A stretch of DNA of 64,000 bases from CAWATZ01 sp963784995 (GTDB lineage: Bacteria; Planctomycetota; Planctomycetia; Gemmatales; Gemmataceae): positions 2,790,001-2,854,000 of the forward strand of contig CAWATZ010000003.1 of assembly GCA_963784995.1 (NCBI GenBank). The letters are read 5' to 3'. Shown here piece by piece: positions 10,899-18,766 of the stretch (position 1 is the first letter of the stretch; each line of letters starts with the position of its first letter). The position numbers and the translations under genes are program-made. The notes below the pieces were generated by a model, which saw only the letters and a program-made list of their open reading frames with translations, made no database searches and was not told the origin of the DNA.

Positions 10899-11138
10899 TC
10901 AGGCTGCGGCTGGCGTCTTGCGCCCCACCAGTTTCTGGAGATCGCCTACGCTGGCCAGGTGAGCGATCTCGTGACCACGGAAGCGCACCCCGTATTCCTT
11001 TTCCACGGCAGCCAGTATGCTCAACTGGGCCAGCGAGTCCCAGTTCGGAACCTGCGACGCCACGGTCCGCACGGTCAAGTCGAAGTGGGACAGGCCCAGG
11101 GTCTTCAAGATCGTTTGCTTGAGACGCTCTTCCAGCAT
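10899..11138 (-). CDS. acyl carrier protein
   Basis: A 79-residue carrier protein of normal ACP/PCP size. The phosphopantetheine site is in VPNWDSLAQLSILAAVE (DSL with Ser as attachment residue), followed by the helix III pattern EKEYGVRFRGHEIAHLASVGDLQKLV. It should carry the acyl chain activated by the ligase at 12727-14460 and present it to the acyltransferase 54 bases downstream. The ATG at 11138 has a very strong site (AAGGAGGCAGTC). The N-terminus MLEERLKQT is nearly repeated at the start of the radical SAM gene (see findings). Confidence 0.88.
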   Translation of the reverse strand: MLEERLKQTILKTLGLSHFDLTVRTVASQVPNWDSLAQLSILAAVEKEYGVRFRGHEIAHLASVGDLQKLVGRKTPAAA

Positions 11139-11243
11139 GACTGCCTCCTTGACGGGAAGGTGAGAACAAAGGTCAAATCGGCGATGCTGCCACGACCCGT
11201 GGCCGGTCCGTGGCAGCTGTATGGTGTTCAGCAACGCGCTTCG

Positions 11244-12682
11244 TCAGTGGCAGCACGCCTCTGCAACCTTGCCTTCGCCGGTCCACATCGTCTGGAGCCC
11301 GCAGCCCTCGCTGCATTGCCACGAACCGGGTATCTCCTTCCAATACTCCTCAAAGTGGTCGCCCCGGAGCAGCTCGGCTAAACGGCCCGGTGCCTGCGGC
11401 GCGAAGAGGTTGTGCGAGGGAGGAGCAAAGGGAAGTTTGAGACAACCCGAAACACGGCCTGTGATTCCATCCACGAACGCCAGATCGCCTGTCTTGGCGG
11501 CGCAGCCACCGCGCCGCTTTTCCATCTCATCCGAGTCAATCACGGGGATCGAATGCCTCTCTCTCGTCGCGCTGAGCAGCTGGTAATAGTCCGCGACCTG
11601 CTTGGGAGAAAGACTGAGGGCGTCTCCATCTCCCTGCGCGTGCGCTGGATACTGTGTGAAGCGAAGATACAGCAGCCAGAGAGCGCCCAGGCTTGCATGG
11701 TCTCGACAAACTCGGGTGAGGTGACTTCCCGATAGTTGGCACTGGTCACGGTAACGGAGATGCCGAACAGCATCTGCCGGCGTTTAAGCTGCTCGGCCGT
11801 TCGCGCGACGCGCTGGAAGGTTCCCTTGCCGCGTCGAGCATCATTGGTCTCCTCCAATCCATCCAGGCTGATCAGCAGAAACAGATTGCCCAGGCGCTGC
11901 ACTGTGTCCAGGTCCGCCTGGGTCAGCAGTGTACCATTGGTGAACACCACGAAGAGCATTCCCGGGTGCTGCTGGGCCAGCTGGAAGAGGTTCTCTTTGT
12001 CTCTGCGGTCGAAGAAGGGTTCGCCCCAGCCAGTCACAATAATGGCCTCGGCTCCCATCCGCTCCGCTTCGGAGGCAACGTAGGTAAGCTGCGGGAAGGC
12101 CACGTGGCGCTGCTGCCAGACAGGTTTGGCGTAGCAGCCAGTGCAGCGCAGGTTACAGCCATCGGTCGTGGCCAGGATCAGCCAGCGCAGCCGGGACTGC
12201 GTGCTCCTCTCAGGGGTCGTACCGCGGGTCGTCAGGCGATTCTCGAAAACGCGAGCTGCCTGGGAGACACTGAGCGCCAGGAGTCGAGCTTTTCCCCTGG
12301 CGGGCAACTCCAGAAGGCGCTGCAGCAACCAGCGCAGGTGCTTGGGCTGTGCCAGAGGCCGCAAGGAGTCCTCATGCCCTAAACCCGTTGGCTCCTGATG
12401 CTGCGAGGCGAGCTGGAACGTGAGGGGATTGGCCCCGCACCACTCCAGCACTCGAAGACACCACACCCACACGAAACGAGGGCACAAGCTCAGTGCGAGC
12501 ACTGTCAATCGGCACGTGAAAAGAACACCTGGTCCTTTCAGAAAACGAAGAAGAGCATGGGTGAGACCCGGTGCCCTCTCCGCCAGGCGAACCAAACGGC
12601 TGCTGCTGCCGTTGGTGGGAACAGGCCGGTGGGACAGATTCAGGGTCACCAGAGGCGTTCTCTTGAGGCGTTCTTCAAGCAT
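11244..12682 (-). CDS. radical SAM enzyme with C-terminal Cys-rich (SPASM/twitch-like) region, one frameshift
   Basis: Radical SAM protein of about 479 residues if repaired. The [4Fe-4S] motif is TTDGCNLRCTGCYAKPV (CxxxCxxC), followed by GWGEPFFDRRD and VFTNGTLLTQADLDTV, typical of the SPASM-type architecture. Near 11680 the frame breaks: after QAWALSG the conserved continuation (ALSLSPKQVADYYQLLSATR, then VIDSDEMEKRRGGCAAKTGD) runs on in another frame to the stop at 11244, explained by two extra bases. The C-terminal part has Cys in GGCAAK, SGCLKL, CSEGCG and EACCH, plausible ligands for auxiliary clusters. An N-terminal region of about 130 residues is unassigned. The ATG at 12682 has AAGGAGG. 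It sits between the acyl-AMP ligase and the ACP. Confidence 0.82.
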
Positions 12683-12726
12683 GGTTTCCTCCTTGAAGAA
12701 AAAATGGGAACAATGGGTCAATTCAA

Positions 12727-14460
12727 CTATCCTGCCACGACCCATTCACGGGTGTCAGCAACCGCCTGGTACTCGGCAAGGCGATCCTTGTTGGCAGACC
12801 GGCTCAGTTTGCCCGAGCTACTTTTGATGAGCCAGCGCGGCGGGACCAAGACGACGCGGGAGATGGTGACGTCCACCTCCATGGCGGCCCGCTGGACGGC
12901 GAGGATCAGCTCCAGCCGGCCCTTTTCGTCGCGGATGTCCGTCTCCGCGACGACGTGAACTTCCTCGGTCCCTTTCTCGGCGTTTTCGACGCCGAAGGCA
13001 ACCACGCGCCCCGGTATGACGCCCGCAACAGTGTTGACAGCGTCTTCGATGTCTTCGGGGCAGAGGTTCTTGCCGGCCACGATGATCAGGTCCTTCTTGC
13101 GGCCGATGACGAACCAATCCTCCCCAAGCCGGAACCCCAGGTCGCCGCTTCGATACCAACCATCGCGGAAGACCTCGGCCGTCTTGTGCGGCTGGTTCCG
13201 GTAGCCGTCGAATAGGGAGACCGAGCGGACAAGGACCTCGCCGACGTGGCCCTCGGGAAGATCGTTGCCGTCCTCACCGACAACGCGCACCTGACAGCCG
13301 CTGATGGGCCGGCCGGAAGAGACACACGCACGGACCTGCGGTCCCTCATCACCACGACCGGGGCGGTAGCGGCCGCGACTCAGCTCCGCCCGGTTGGCGA
13401 GCACGGTCCGAGGTGCAACGCCTGGGGGCGTCTGCGTCACGGCGAAGGTCGTTTCGGCCATCGCATAGCGGGCCGCCAGTGCCTGAGGCTGAAGGCCAGA
13501 GGAGGCGAAACGCTTGAGGAAGCGCTCGTGACTGTCCGCACGGACGGGCTCGCTGCAATTGATGGCCAGTCGCAGGGAGTCGAGTCGGACATCCTGAATG
13601 TCGTCCTCGTGGATGCGGTCGGCCATCAAGTTGTAAGCGAAGTTGGGCAACCAGGTCAGCGTTCCCTGCTCCTGGGAGATGGCCTGGAGCAAGAGATAGG
13701 GGAGCCTGGCCCACTCGAAGGGGTCGAGCTGGACCAGCGTCAGGCCGAAGGACAGCGACAGGTGGAAGGCGGCGATCAGTCCCATGTCGTGGTAGAGCGG
13801 CAGCCAGCTCACCACCTTGTCGTTCGGTCCCAGTGCGATGGCCTGGGCGTAGCGGTCGAGGTGATCCAGGACGGCGCGGTGGGACAGCACCACGGCCTTT
13901 TGCAGCCCGGTGGTCCCCGAGGAGTGCTGCAACAGGCAAGGGCTGTTCGGGTCCACCCGCTGAAGCTGGGCGGGTGACCATCTGCGGGCAGGCGGTGTGC
14001 AGACGTTCTCCGCAGCAAACGGGCAGAGGATGCCGCGTACCGTGGTCCCGGGGACCGCCGTGACCGGGCGGATGACATCGACCAGGTCGGCTTCGGTCAG
14101 CAGCCAGTCCAGACCGGAGACCTTGGCCATGCCCTCCAGCCCCTGCCGGTACTTGTCGGGATGGATGCGCGGGTTGGGATAGGCCAGAACAGCCGGGATG
14201 GCCCCCAGGAGCGACACACCCAGGTAAAGCGGATAAAGATCCGGCTGCTGGCGGATGATCAGGGAACACACCTGCCCTGGCCTCACACCCCGGTCGCGCA
14301 AGCGGGCGGCAAAGTCCTGGGCGAGGGTCAAAAGCGCCGACCAGGTCCAGCGGAAGGGTGCCTGGCCCGCGCTCCAATGGACGATGGCCTCGGCCTGGGG
14401 CCGCGCCCGAGCGTGCTCCAGCCAGCGGTGGCACAGTAACGAGGAAGACGAAAAAGCCAT
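12727..14460 (-). CDS. fatty-acyl-AMP ligase (FAAL-type AMP-binding enzyme)
   Basis: Intact 577-residue adenylating enzyme. Visible motifs are LLQHSSGTTGLQKAVVLSH (A3), SWLPLYHDMGLIAAFHL (the YHDMGLI signature typical of FAALs), YRSGDLGF (A7), IGRKKDLIIVAGKNLCPEDI (A8) and the C-terminal Lys motif SSSGKLSRS (A10). FAALs activate a fatty acid as acyl-AMP and load it on a carrier protein, here most simply the ACP at 10899-11138. I start at the ATG 14460 (GGAG, 7-base spacer) rather than a GTG at 14475. The stop lies 44 bases before the radical SAM start, so the genes are probably co-transcribed. Confidence 0.88.
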   Translation of the reverse strand: MAFSSSSLLCHRWLEHARARPQAEAIVHWSAGQAPFRWTWSALLTLAQDFAARLRDRGVRPGQVCSLIIRQQPDLYPLYLGVSLLGAIPAVLAYPNPRIHPDKYRQGLEGMAKVSGLDWLLTEADLVDVIRPVTAVPGTTVRGILCPFAAENVCTPPARRWSPAQLQRVDPNSPCLLQHSSGTTGLQKAVVLSHRAVLDHLDRYAQAIALGPNDKVVSWLPLYHDMGLIAAFHLSLSFGLTLVQLDPFEWARLPYLLLQAISQEQGTLTWLPNFAYNLMADRIHEDDIQDVRLDSLRLAINCSEPVRADSHERFLKRFASSGLQPQALAARYAMAETTFAVTQTPPGVAPRTVLANRAELSRGRYRPGRGDEGPQVRACVSSGRPISGCQVRVVGEDGNDLPEGHVGEVLVRSVSLFDGYRNQPHKTAEVFRDGWYRSGDLGFRLGEDWFVIGRKKDLIIVAGKNLCPEDIEDAVNTVAGVIPGRVVAFGVENAEKGTEEVHVVAETDIRDEKGRLELILAVQRAAMEVDVTISRVVLVPPRWLIKSSSGKLSRSANKDRLAEYQAVADTREWVVAG

Positions 14461-14485
14461 TCTGAATCTCCACACTCCGGTCTGG

Positions 14486-15007
14486 TCAGGCTGGCAAGCG
14501 CCGTTCAGGGCACGGAACCCATCCTTGGGCCGAGAAGGCTTCAGGACGCGGAATCAGCAGCGCAAGAATGTGGCAGCAGTAAAGGAGACGGAAAGCAGGA
14601 GAGAGAGGAAAGACACTGACCGCTGGCTCATCCCCGCCGGCGAGGAAGGCGGTCAGAAGGTCAGGCAGGATGTCGGCGCAGAAGACAACAAGAGACCGCA
14701 CCGGGGAGGTCTCGATTTCTGCACTCGGGACGCAGATCACCTTCAGTTTCGCGTGCTGCTTGCAGGGACAGGAGGGATTCGGCTGGTCGCCGGGCCTGGT
14801 CGGGCGAGTGGGATCAGCAGAGGCTGTCCGGCTGAGACAACACGACCTGCTGGGCACCCGCGCAGCGGGTACGCCAAGAGAAGGTCGGCCTGGTGACTTC
14901 GCTTCGGCTCTTTTCGCTGCGGCGAAGATGCGGATGGAGCAGCAGCAAGACCCTGGTCCCAGGAGGCAGGTGAGAGCAAACCAGAGGGTGAAGAGAATCC
15001 GCAGCAT
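14486..15007 (-). CDS. Cys-rich secreted protein with CCC motif, first gene of the ligase operon
   Basis: A 173-residue protein of unknown function. Residues 1-20 form a signal peptide (MLRILFTLWFALTCLLG), immediately followed by GPGSCCCS, then a CC pair and a PSCPCKQH site, and a hydrophobic C-terminal part. It is a diverged paralogue of the oppositely oriented gene at 15263-15682, which has the same order of signal peptide, GP..CCC, CC and CPC. It ends 25 bases before the acyl-AMP ligase start, so it may head that operon. Clustered Cys in exported proteins next to Cu efflux genes suggests metal binding (inference). The start could also be the upstream ATG at 15049. Confidence 0.55.
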   Translation of the reverse strand: MLRILFTLWFALTCLLGPGSCCCSIRIFAAAKRAEAKSPGRPSLGVPAARVPSRSCCLSRTASADPTRPTRPGDQPNPSCPCKQHAKLKVICVPSAEIETSPVRSLVVFCADILPDLLTAFLAGGDEPAVSVFPLSPAFRLLYCCHILALLIPRPEAFSAQGWVPCPERRLPA

Positions 15008-15262
15008 GGCTTCCCTATACACAAGAAGGGCTGACCGAGTAAAGTCCAACTGCTCGTCTCCCGACTGGCTCCGATACTGCGGCCGGGCGGCGTCATACTC
15101 TTCGCTGGTTATACAAGGAAATACCCCAGCCAGCGAAGTGCAGGGGATTCATTCAAGAGCTGTTGCTTCTTCGAGGGGAGGGACAATAATGAAAGGTTGG
15201 GAGCGAGCCATGGCGCGATTCCCGAAGTAGACTCTCTACCAGATCGCCCCTGGGTTGCTCGA
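15008..15262. promoter_or_regulatory. divergent intergenic region between two CCC-protein genes
   Basis: 255 bases between the starts of the two divergently oriented Cys-rich genes. It must hold promoters in both directions, but I could not pick a convincing -35/-10 pair. An AT-richer stretch lies around 15095-15120 and purine-rich text around 15175-15200. Confidence 0.35.
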
Positions 15263-15682
15263 ATGCTTCGCATCGGTCTCTCCCTGTACCTGATGTTCTC
15301 CGTGGCGGCAGGCCCCTGGTTGTGCTGCTGCACGGCGAAGGGATTGGCCACCCTGTTCGCACGTGTTTCAGGGCTGGCCACCCTCGGCGGCTGCTGCGGC
15401 CAGCACCACGATACCCCGGATCAATCCCCGAACAAAGCTCCGAAACCGTTCGCTTATCAAGCAGGCCAGCCTGCCAGGCCCGCTTGTCCCTGTCCGTGCA
15501 ACGCGGGCGGGTCTGCCCGGGTGCTGCCGGTTCCACCAGCCCAGAAAGCCGCCGAGCAGTTCCAGCCTCGGCTTTTCAGCCAGCAGATCTGGCAGCTGTT
15601 GCCAATAAGTCTGACCGCGCCTGTGGCCCTCCCCAGGAACACGGCCAGGCGCCCGGCCAGGTTGGTCCCTTTCCGTTCTTGA
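15263..15682 (+). CDS. Cys-rich secreted protein with CCC motif
   Basis: A 139-residue protein, paralogous to the one encoded at 14486-15007. A signal peptide (MLRIGLSLYLMFSVAAG) is followed at once by PWLCCCTAKGL, a GGCCGQHH site and ACPCPCNAGG. The pattern of three Cys directly after the signal peptide, then CC-H and CPC, is shared by both copies while the rest has diverged, so the Cys sites are what is conserved. Likely exported and possibly metal-binding given the Cu-type efflux genes around it. No enzymatic motif is seen. I chose the ATG at 15263 because it aligns with the paralogue's MLRI start; the site before it is weak. Confidence 0.55.
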   Translation: MLRIGLSLYLMFSVAAGPWLCCCTAKGLATLFARVSGLATLGGCCGQHHDTPDQSPNKAPKPFAYQAGQPARPACPCPCNAGGSARVLPVPPAQKAAEQFQPRLFSQQIWQLLPISLTAPVALPRNTARRPARLVPFRS

Positions 15683-15970
15683 CTCCTCGGGATTTGCTCC
15701 GCGTCCTTCAGGTCCTGCGCTGCTAACTTCCCTTCTCTGGGAGCGGACGACCACCCCTCGCGATGGCCCGTTCGTGTCCTACCTGTCTTCCGATTGCTCC
15801 TGAAACCAACAACGATACCTGGTTTATCCAGCTCTTGACTGGGACATCTCAAAGCCCAGCTGGTTCCGTCACGCGGGTCAGAGCATCGACCCGCCGAGGA
15901 CTGCGCCGGGCTGCGAACTGCGGGGGCTGCCTGTCAGAGGCCGGCTCCTGGAAATGACCGGAGTTTTGAC
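15683..15970. other. intergenic region without recognised feature
   Basis: 288 bases. A 64-codon ORF on the plus strand is present but has no family resemblance or good ribosome site. No clear terminator or promoter was identified. Confidence 0.4.
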
Positions 15971-16816
15971 ATGGGTAAGCGACGGCGACGTCAGGAAGGC
16001 CGCCTGATCAGCGCGGAAGAGAAGCGGATGCGTCAGTGGCGTGCGTGTGGCCTGGCGGCATTGATCCTGGTTGCCGGGACGGTGGTGGTGGCCGTGGTCA
16101 TCCGCCTCTTTCTCGGGGACCATCCCCATCGGCCGGCACCGCATGGTGGCGTCATCGTGTCAGTGGGAGAAGACCACTTTCACGTGGAAGCCGTGGTGGA
16201 GAAGGGGTACGTCCTGAAACTCTATACCTACGGCGCAGACGTGGATAAGCCATTGGAGGTCGAAAGCCAGATGCTGACGGCCCAGGTCAGCCGGCACGGC
16301 GAAGAACAGGCCGTGCCTGTGGTCCTCGTCCCGGTGCCCAAGGCGGGGGAAGCCAAAGACAAGACATCACAATTCGCCGGCAAGCTGCCCCGGGCGTTGT
16401 GGGGCCAGCCGCTGACGGTCCGAATCGCTGGGATGCGAGTTGCAGGAAAGGAATTGCCCCTGGACATCCCGAAGGTTGGCGGGGAAGACGAACCGGGGGG
16501 TGATCTGACGGAGGCCGAGGAAAAAACGCTCTACCTGACGCCAGGCGGCAAGTACACCGAGGCCGACATCAAGGCCAACGGCAAGACCACAGCCTCCCAG
16601 AAATACCGGGAGTTCCGGCCTGGCCATGAGGAGTTGCTGAAGCCGGGAGACAGGACCTGCCCCGTGACCCGGAACAAGTCCAACCCGGCTTGCACCTGGA
16701 TCATCGGCGGCAAGACCTACGAGTTCTGTTGTCCCCCGTGCATCGACGAGTTCGTGCGCCGGGCCAAGGAGCAGCCAGAGACGATCGAGTCGCCCGAGAA
16801 GTACGTGAACCGATGA
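15971..16816 (+). CDS. membrane-anchored TRASH/YHS-type metal-binding protein
   Basis: Intact 281-residue protein. The cytoplasmic N-terminus is strongly basic (MGKRRRRQEGR), one membrane anchor spans about residues 26-48, and the rest is periplasmic. A first domain (about 58-160) begins APHGGVIVSVGEDHFHVEAV, as in proteins linked to Cu efflux that bind through His. The C-terminus has DRTCPVTRNKSNPACTWII and YEFCCPPCIDEFVRRA, a Cys-pair arrangement like TRASH/YHS domains. It probably binds Cu/Ag in the periplasm and passes it to the CusAB pump. GGAG lies 7 bases before the ATG. It converges on the TolC gene at 16927-18427. Confidence 0.75.
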   Translation: MGKRRRRQEGRLISAEEKRMRQWRACGLAALILVAGTVVVAVVIRLFLGDHPHRPAPHGGVIVSVGEDHFHVEAVVEKGYVLKLYTYGADVDKPLEVESQMLTAQVSRHGEEQAVPVVLVPVPKAGEAKDKTSQFAGKLPRALWGQPLTVRIAGMRVAGKELPLDIPKVGGEDEPGGDLTEAEEKTLYLTPGGKYTEADIKANGKTTASQKYREFRPGHEELLKPGDRTCPVTRNKSNPACTWIIGGKTYEFCCPPCIDEFVRRAKEQPETIESPEKYVNR

Positions 16817-16926
16817 CGGCGGCTGGTGCGTGCAGGACGGCAGACTCGGAGAAGCACTGGGAGCCGACAAAAGATCCCGGGGGCGCTGCCGTCCGCGGGC
16901 CTCGTCGTGGCGAGCGGCGCCTGGGC

Positions 16927-18427
16927 CTACTTCTTCCGGGGCACGCTCTGTTCTTCAGGCTGCGCGGAATGCCCCGCCTCCTTGCCAGCGGGTGGAAGTG
17001 GCCCGCCGACGGCTCGCTCCAGAGTGGCGCGGCGGCGGAAGTAATCCGCCAGTGCCTCGTAATAGCGGTCGCGCAGGCCGACCACATTACGCTGGGCCTC
17101 GATCAGGCTCAGGAACGGAATCTTCCCGGTCGTGTACGCTGACTGAGCGGCTTTGACGTTGGCCTCGGCGGCGCGGAGGATGGTGTCGCGGTACAGGCGC
17201 CACAGACTTCTCGCTGCGCTGGACACGAGCGTGCGCTTCTTGAACCTGATAATTGACCTGATCGGACAGCCTGGCCAGCTCGGCTTTCCGCTGGGCGATG
17301 CGGGCCTGAGCTTCGGAGACTGCCGCGTAGCGCCGCCCCTTGTAGATCGGCAGATTCAGCTGCACGCCGAGCATGGTAGCAAGGTCGCGGTTTCCCGACA
17401 GGTTGCCCATGAAGCGGTCGTAGGTAAAGAACGGCACGAAGTCGGGGTAGAACTCCTTGTGGGCCAGCCCCAACGCCGCCTCCTCGGCGGCGATCCGGTC
17501 CGCCAGCGCTTGCAGGTCAGGACGCCGAACCAGGGCGGTGGCCCGCAAAGCCTGTACCTCGGGCAACTCTTCCGTCACCTGGAGCTGTTGCGGCGCAGGC
17601 GGCAGGGGGCAGTCGGGGGGAAGGTGCATCAGTGTGTTGATCCGGGCGACGGCAACCAGGCGCATCTGATCCAATTCCAGGCGTCGATCCTGTTCTCTGC
17701 CGATCTCCACGTCGGCCTGGAGCACGTCCTGCTGGGGGACCAGCCCGTTTTCATAGCGGGTCTGGGCATCCTTTCGGAATTCGCGCAGCAGCCGCAGGCT
17801 CTCTTGATTGACCTCCAGCGCCCGCTCCACCAGGTAGTAGTCGTAGAAGGCCGTTCGGGCGGTCTCGACCAGTTGCAGGCGCACGTCGTCTGCGTCCTGC
17901 CCGGCCGCGCTCGCTTCTGCCAGCGCCTTGTCGCCGCGCAGCTTGAGCTTGCCGGGGAAGGGTAGTTTCTGGGAGATTTGGAGGCGGTAAGCGAACTCGG
18001 TGCCCCGATCATCGGGGGCGATCGTTTCCGGCCCGACGGTGGAGGCAAACACCGGATCTTCCAGGGAGATAACTTGCGGATAGCGGGCGGATGCGGCCTG
18101 CCAGGCGGCGACCATCTCCGCGAGGGTGGGGTTGCGTGCCAAAACCGCTCCAATCAAACCTTCGACGGACAATTCCTTCATTCCCTCCAGCGTCGCGCTG
18201 GCAGGTTGAGCAGTCTGCTCGGGAGACTGCGGCAACAAGGCAACCTGGATGACACCCGGATCGACGGCAGGCTCAGGCTGCGGTGCCACACTGCTCGGAG
18301 AGGTGACCATTGCTGTGGGGACAGGGGCAGGGGCCTGGTTGACGAATGGCAACAGCGAACAGCCGGGCTGCAAGATCCAGAGAACCAGCAGATACTTCCC
18401 GATCCGTGTTCCACCCGCGCGTTTCAT
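16927..18427 (-). CDS. TolC/CusC-family outer-membrane efflux protein, one frameshift
   Basis: Outer-membrane channel for the tripartite efflux system. From the ATG at 18427 (GGAG, 7-base spacer) the protein has a short signal and a lipoprotein-like LQPGCSLLP. Two OEP repeats follow, with typical helices (EMVAAWQAASARYPQVISLE; LVETARTAFYDYYLVERALE; GVQLNLPIYKGRRYAAVSEA). Near 17225 the frame changes: the upstream frame degenerates after ARVQRSEKS. The family-like continuation LYRDTILRAAEANVKAAQSA, then FLSLIEAQRNVVGLRDRYYE, is in the next frame and stops at 16927. A one-base error is the simplest reason. Location beside the Cus genes, although on the other strand, points to the CusC role. Confidence 0.82.
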
Positions 18428-18766
18428 CGATCGGCTCCATTGGCCCTGTCTCAAGGTCCGAGAACGCCGGCAGGGGCGTCCGTATCCGTATCAAGGTCGC
18501 AGGGAGGACCTGGCTGGATCGCCAGAAATGCAATCGGGTTCGCGCTTGTTCTCCTGATCGACTTGGCGCAACCGGCATCTTGAGCAAAACCGGCAAATCT
18601 TCTCAATCCACTCTATCCACCGGGCACAGCAGCCCGGCAATTCCCGGAACAGACGTTTGGGTAAAGCAAGGAGCCTGGAAGGTTTCCCTTGCGACCCAGG
18701 CGGCCTGGAGGGTAAGGTGAAGGGATGCTGACGCCTGATTTCTGTCTTCGATGAGGACGTTTCGAC
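18428..18766. promoter_or_regulatory. divergent promoter region of the TolC and metalloprotease genes
   Basis: 339 bases between divergent starts (TolC leftward, metalloprotease rightward). It should contain both promoters. No motif close to consensus was found, and no hairpin of note. Confidence 0.4.

Noticed and set aside
15763..15957. 64-codon plus-strand ORF between the CCC gene and the TRASH gene
   Set aside because: No ribosome site, no composition bias of a real protein, no family resemblance.
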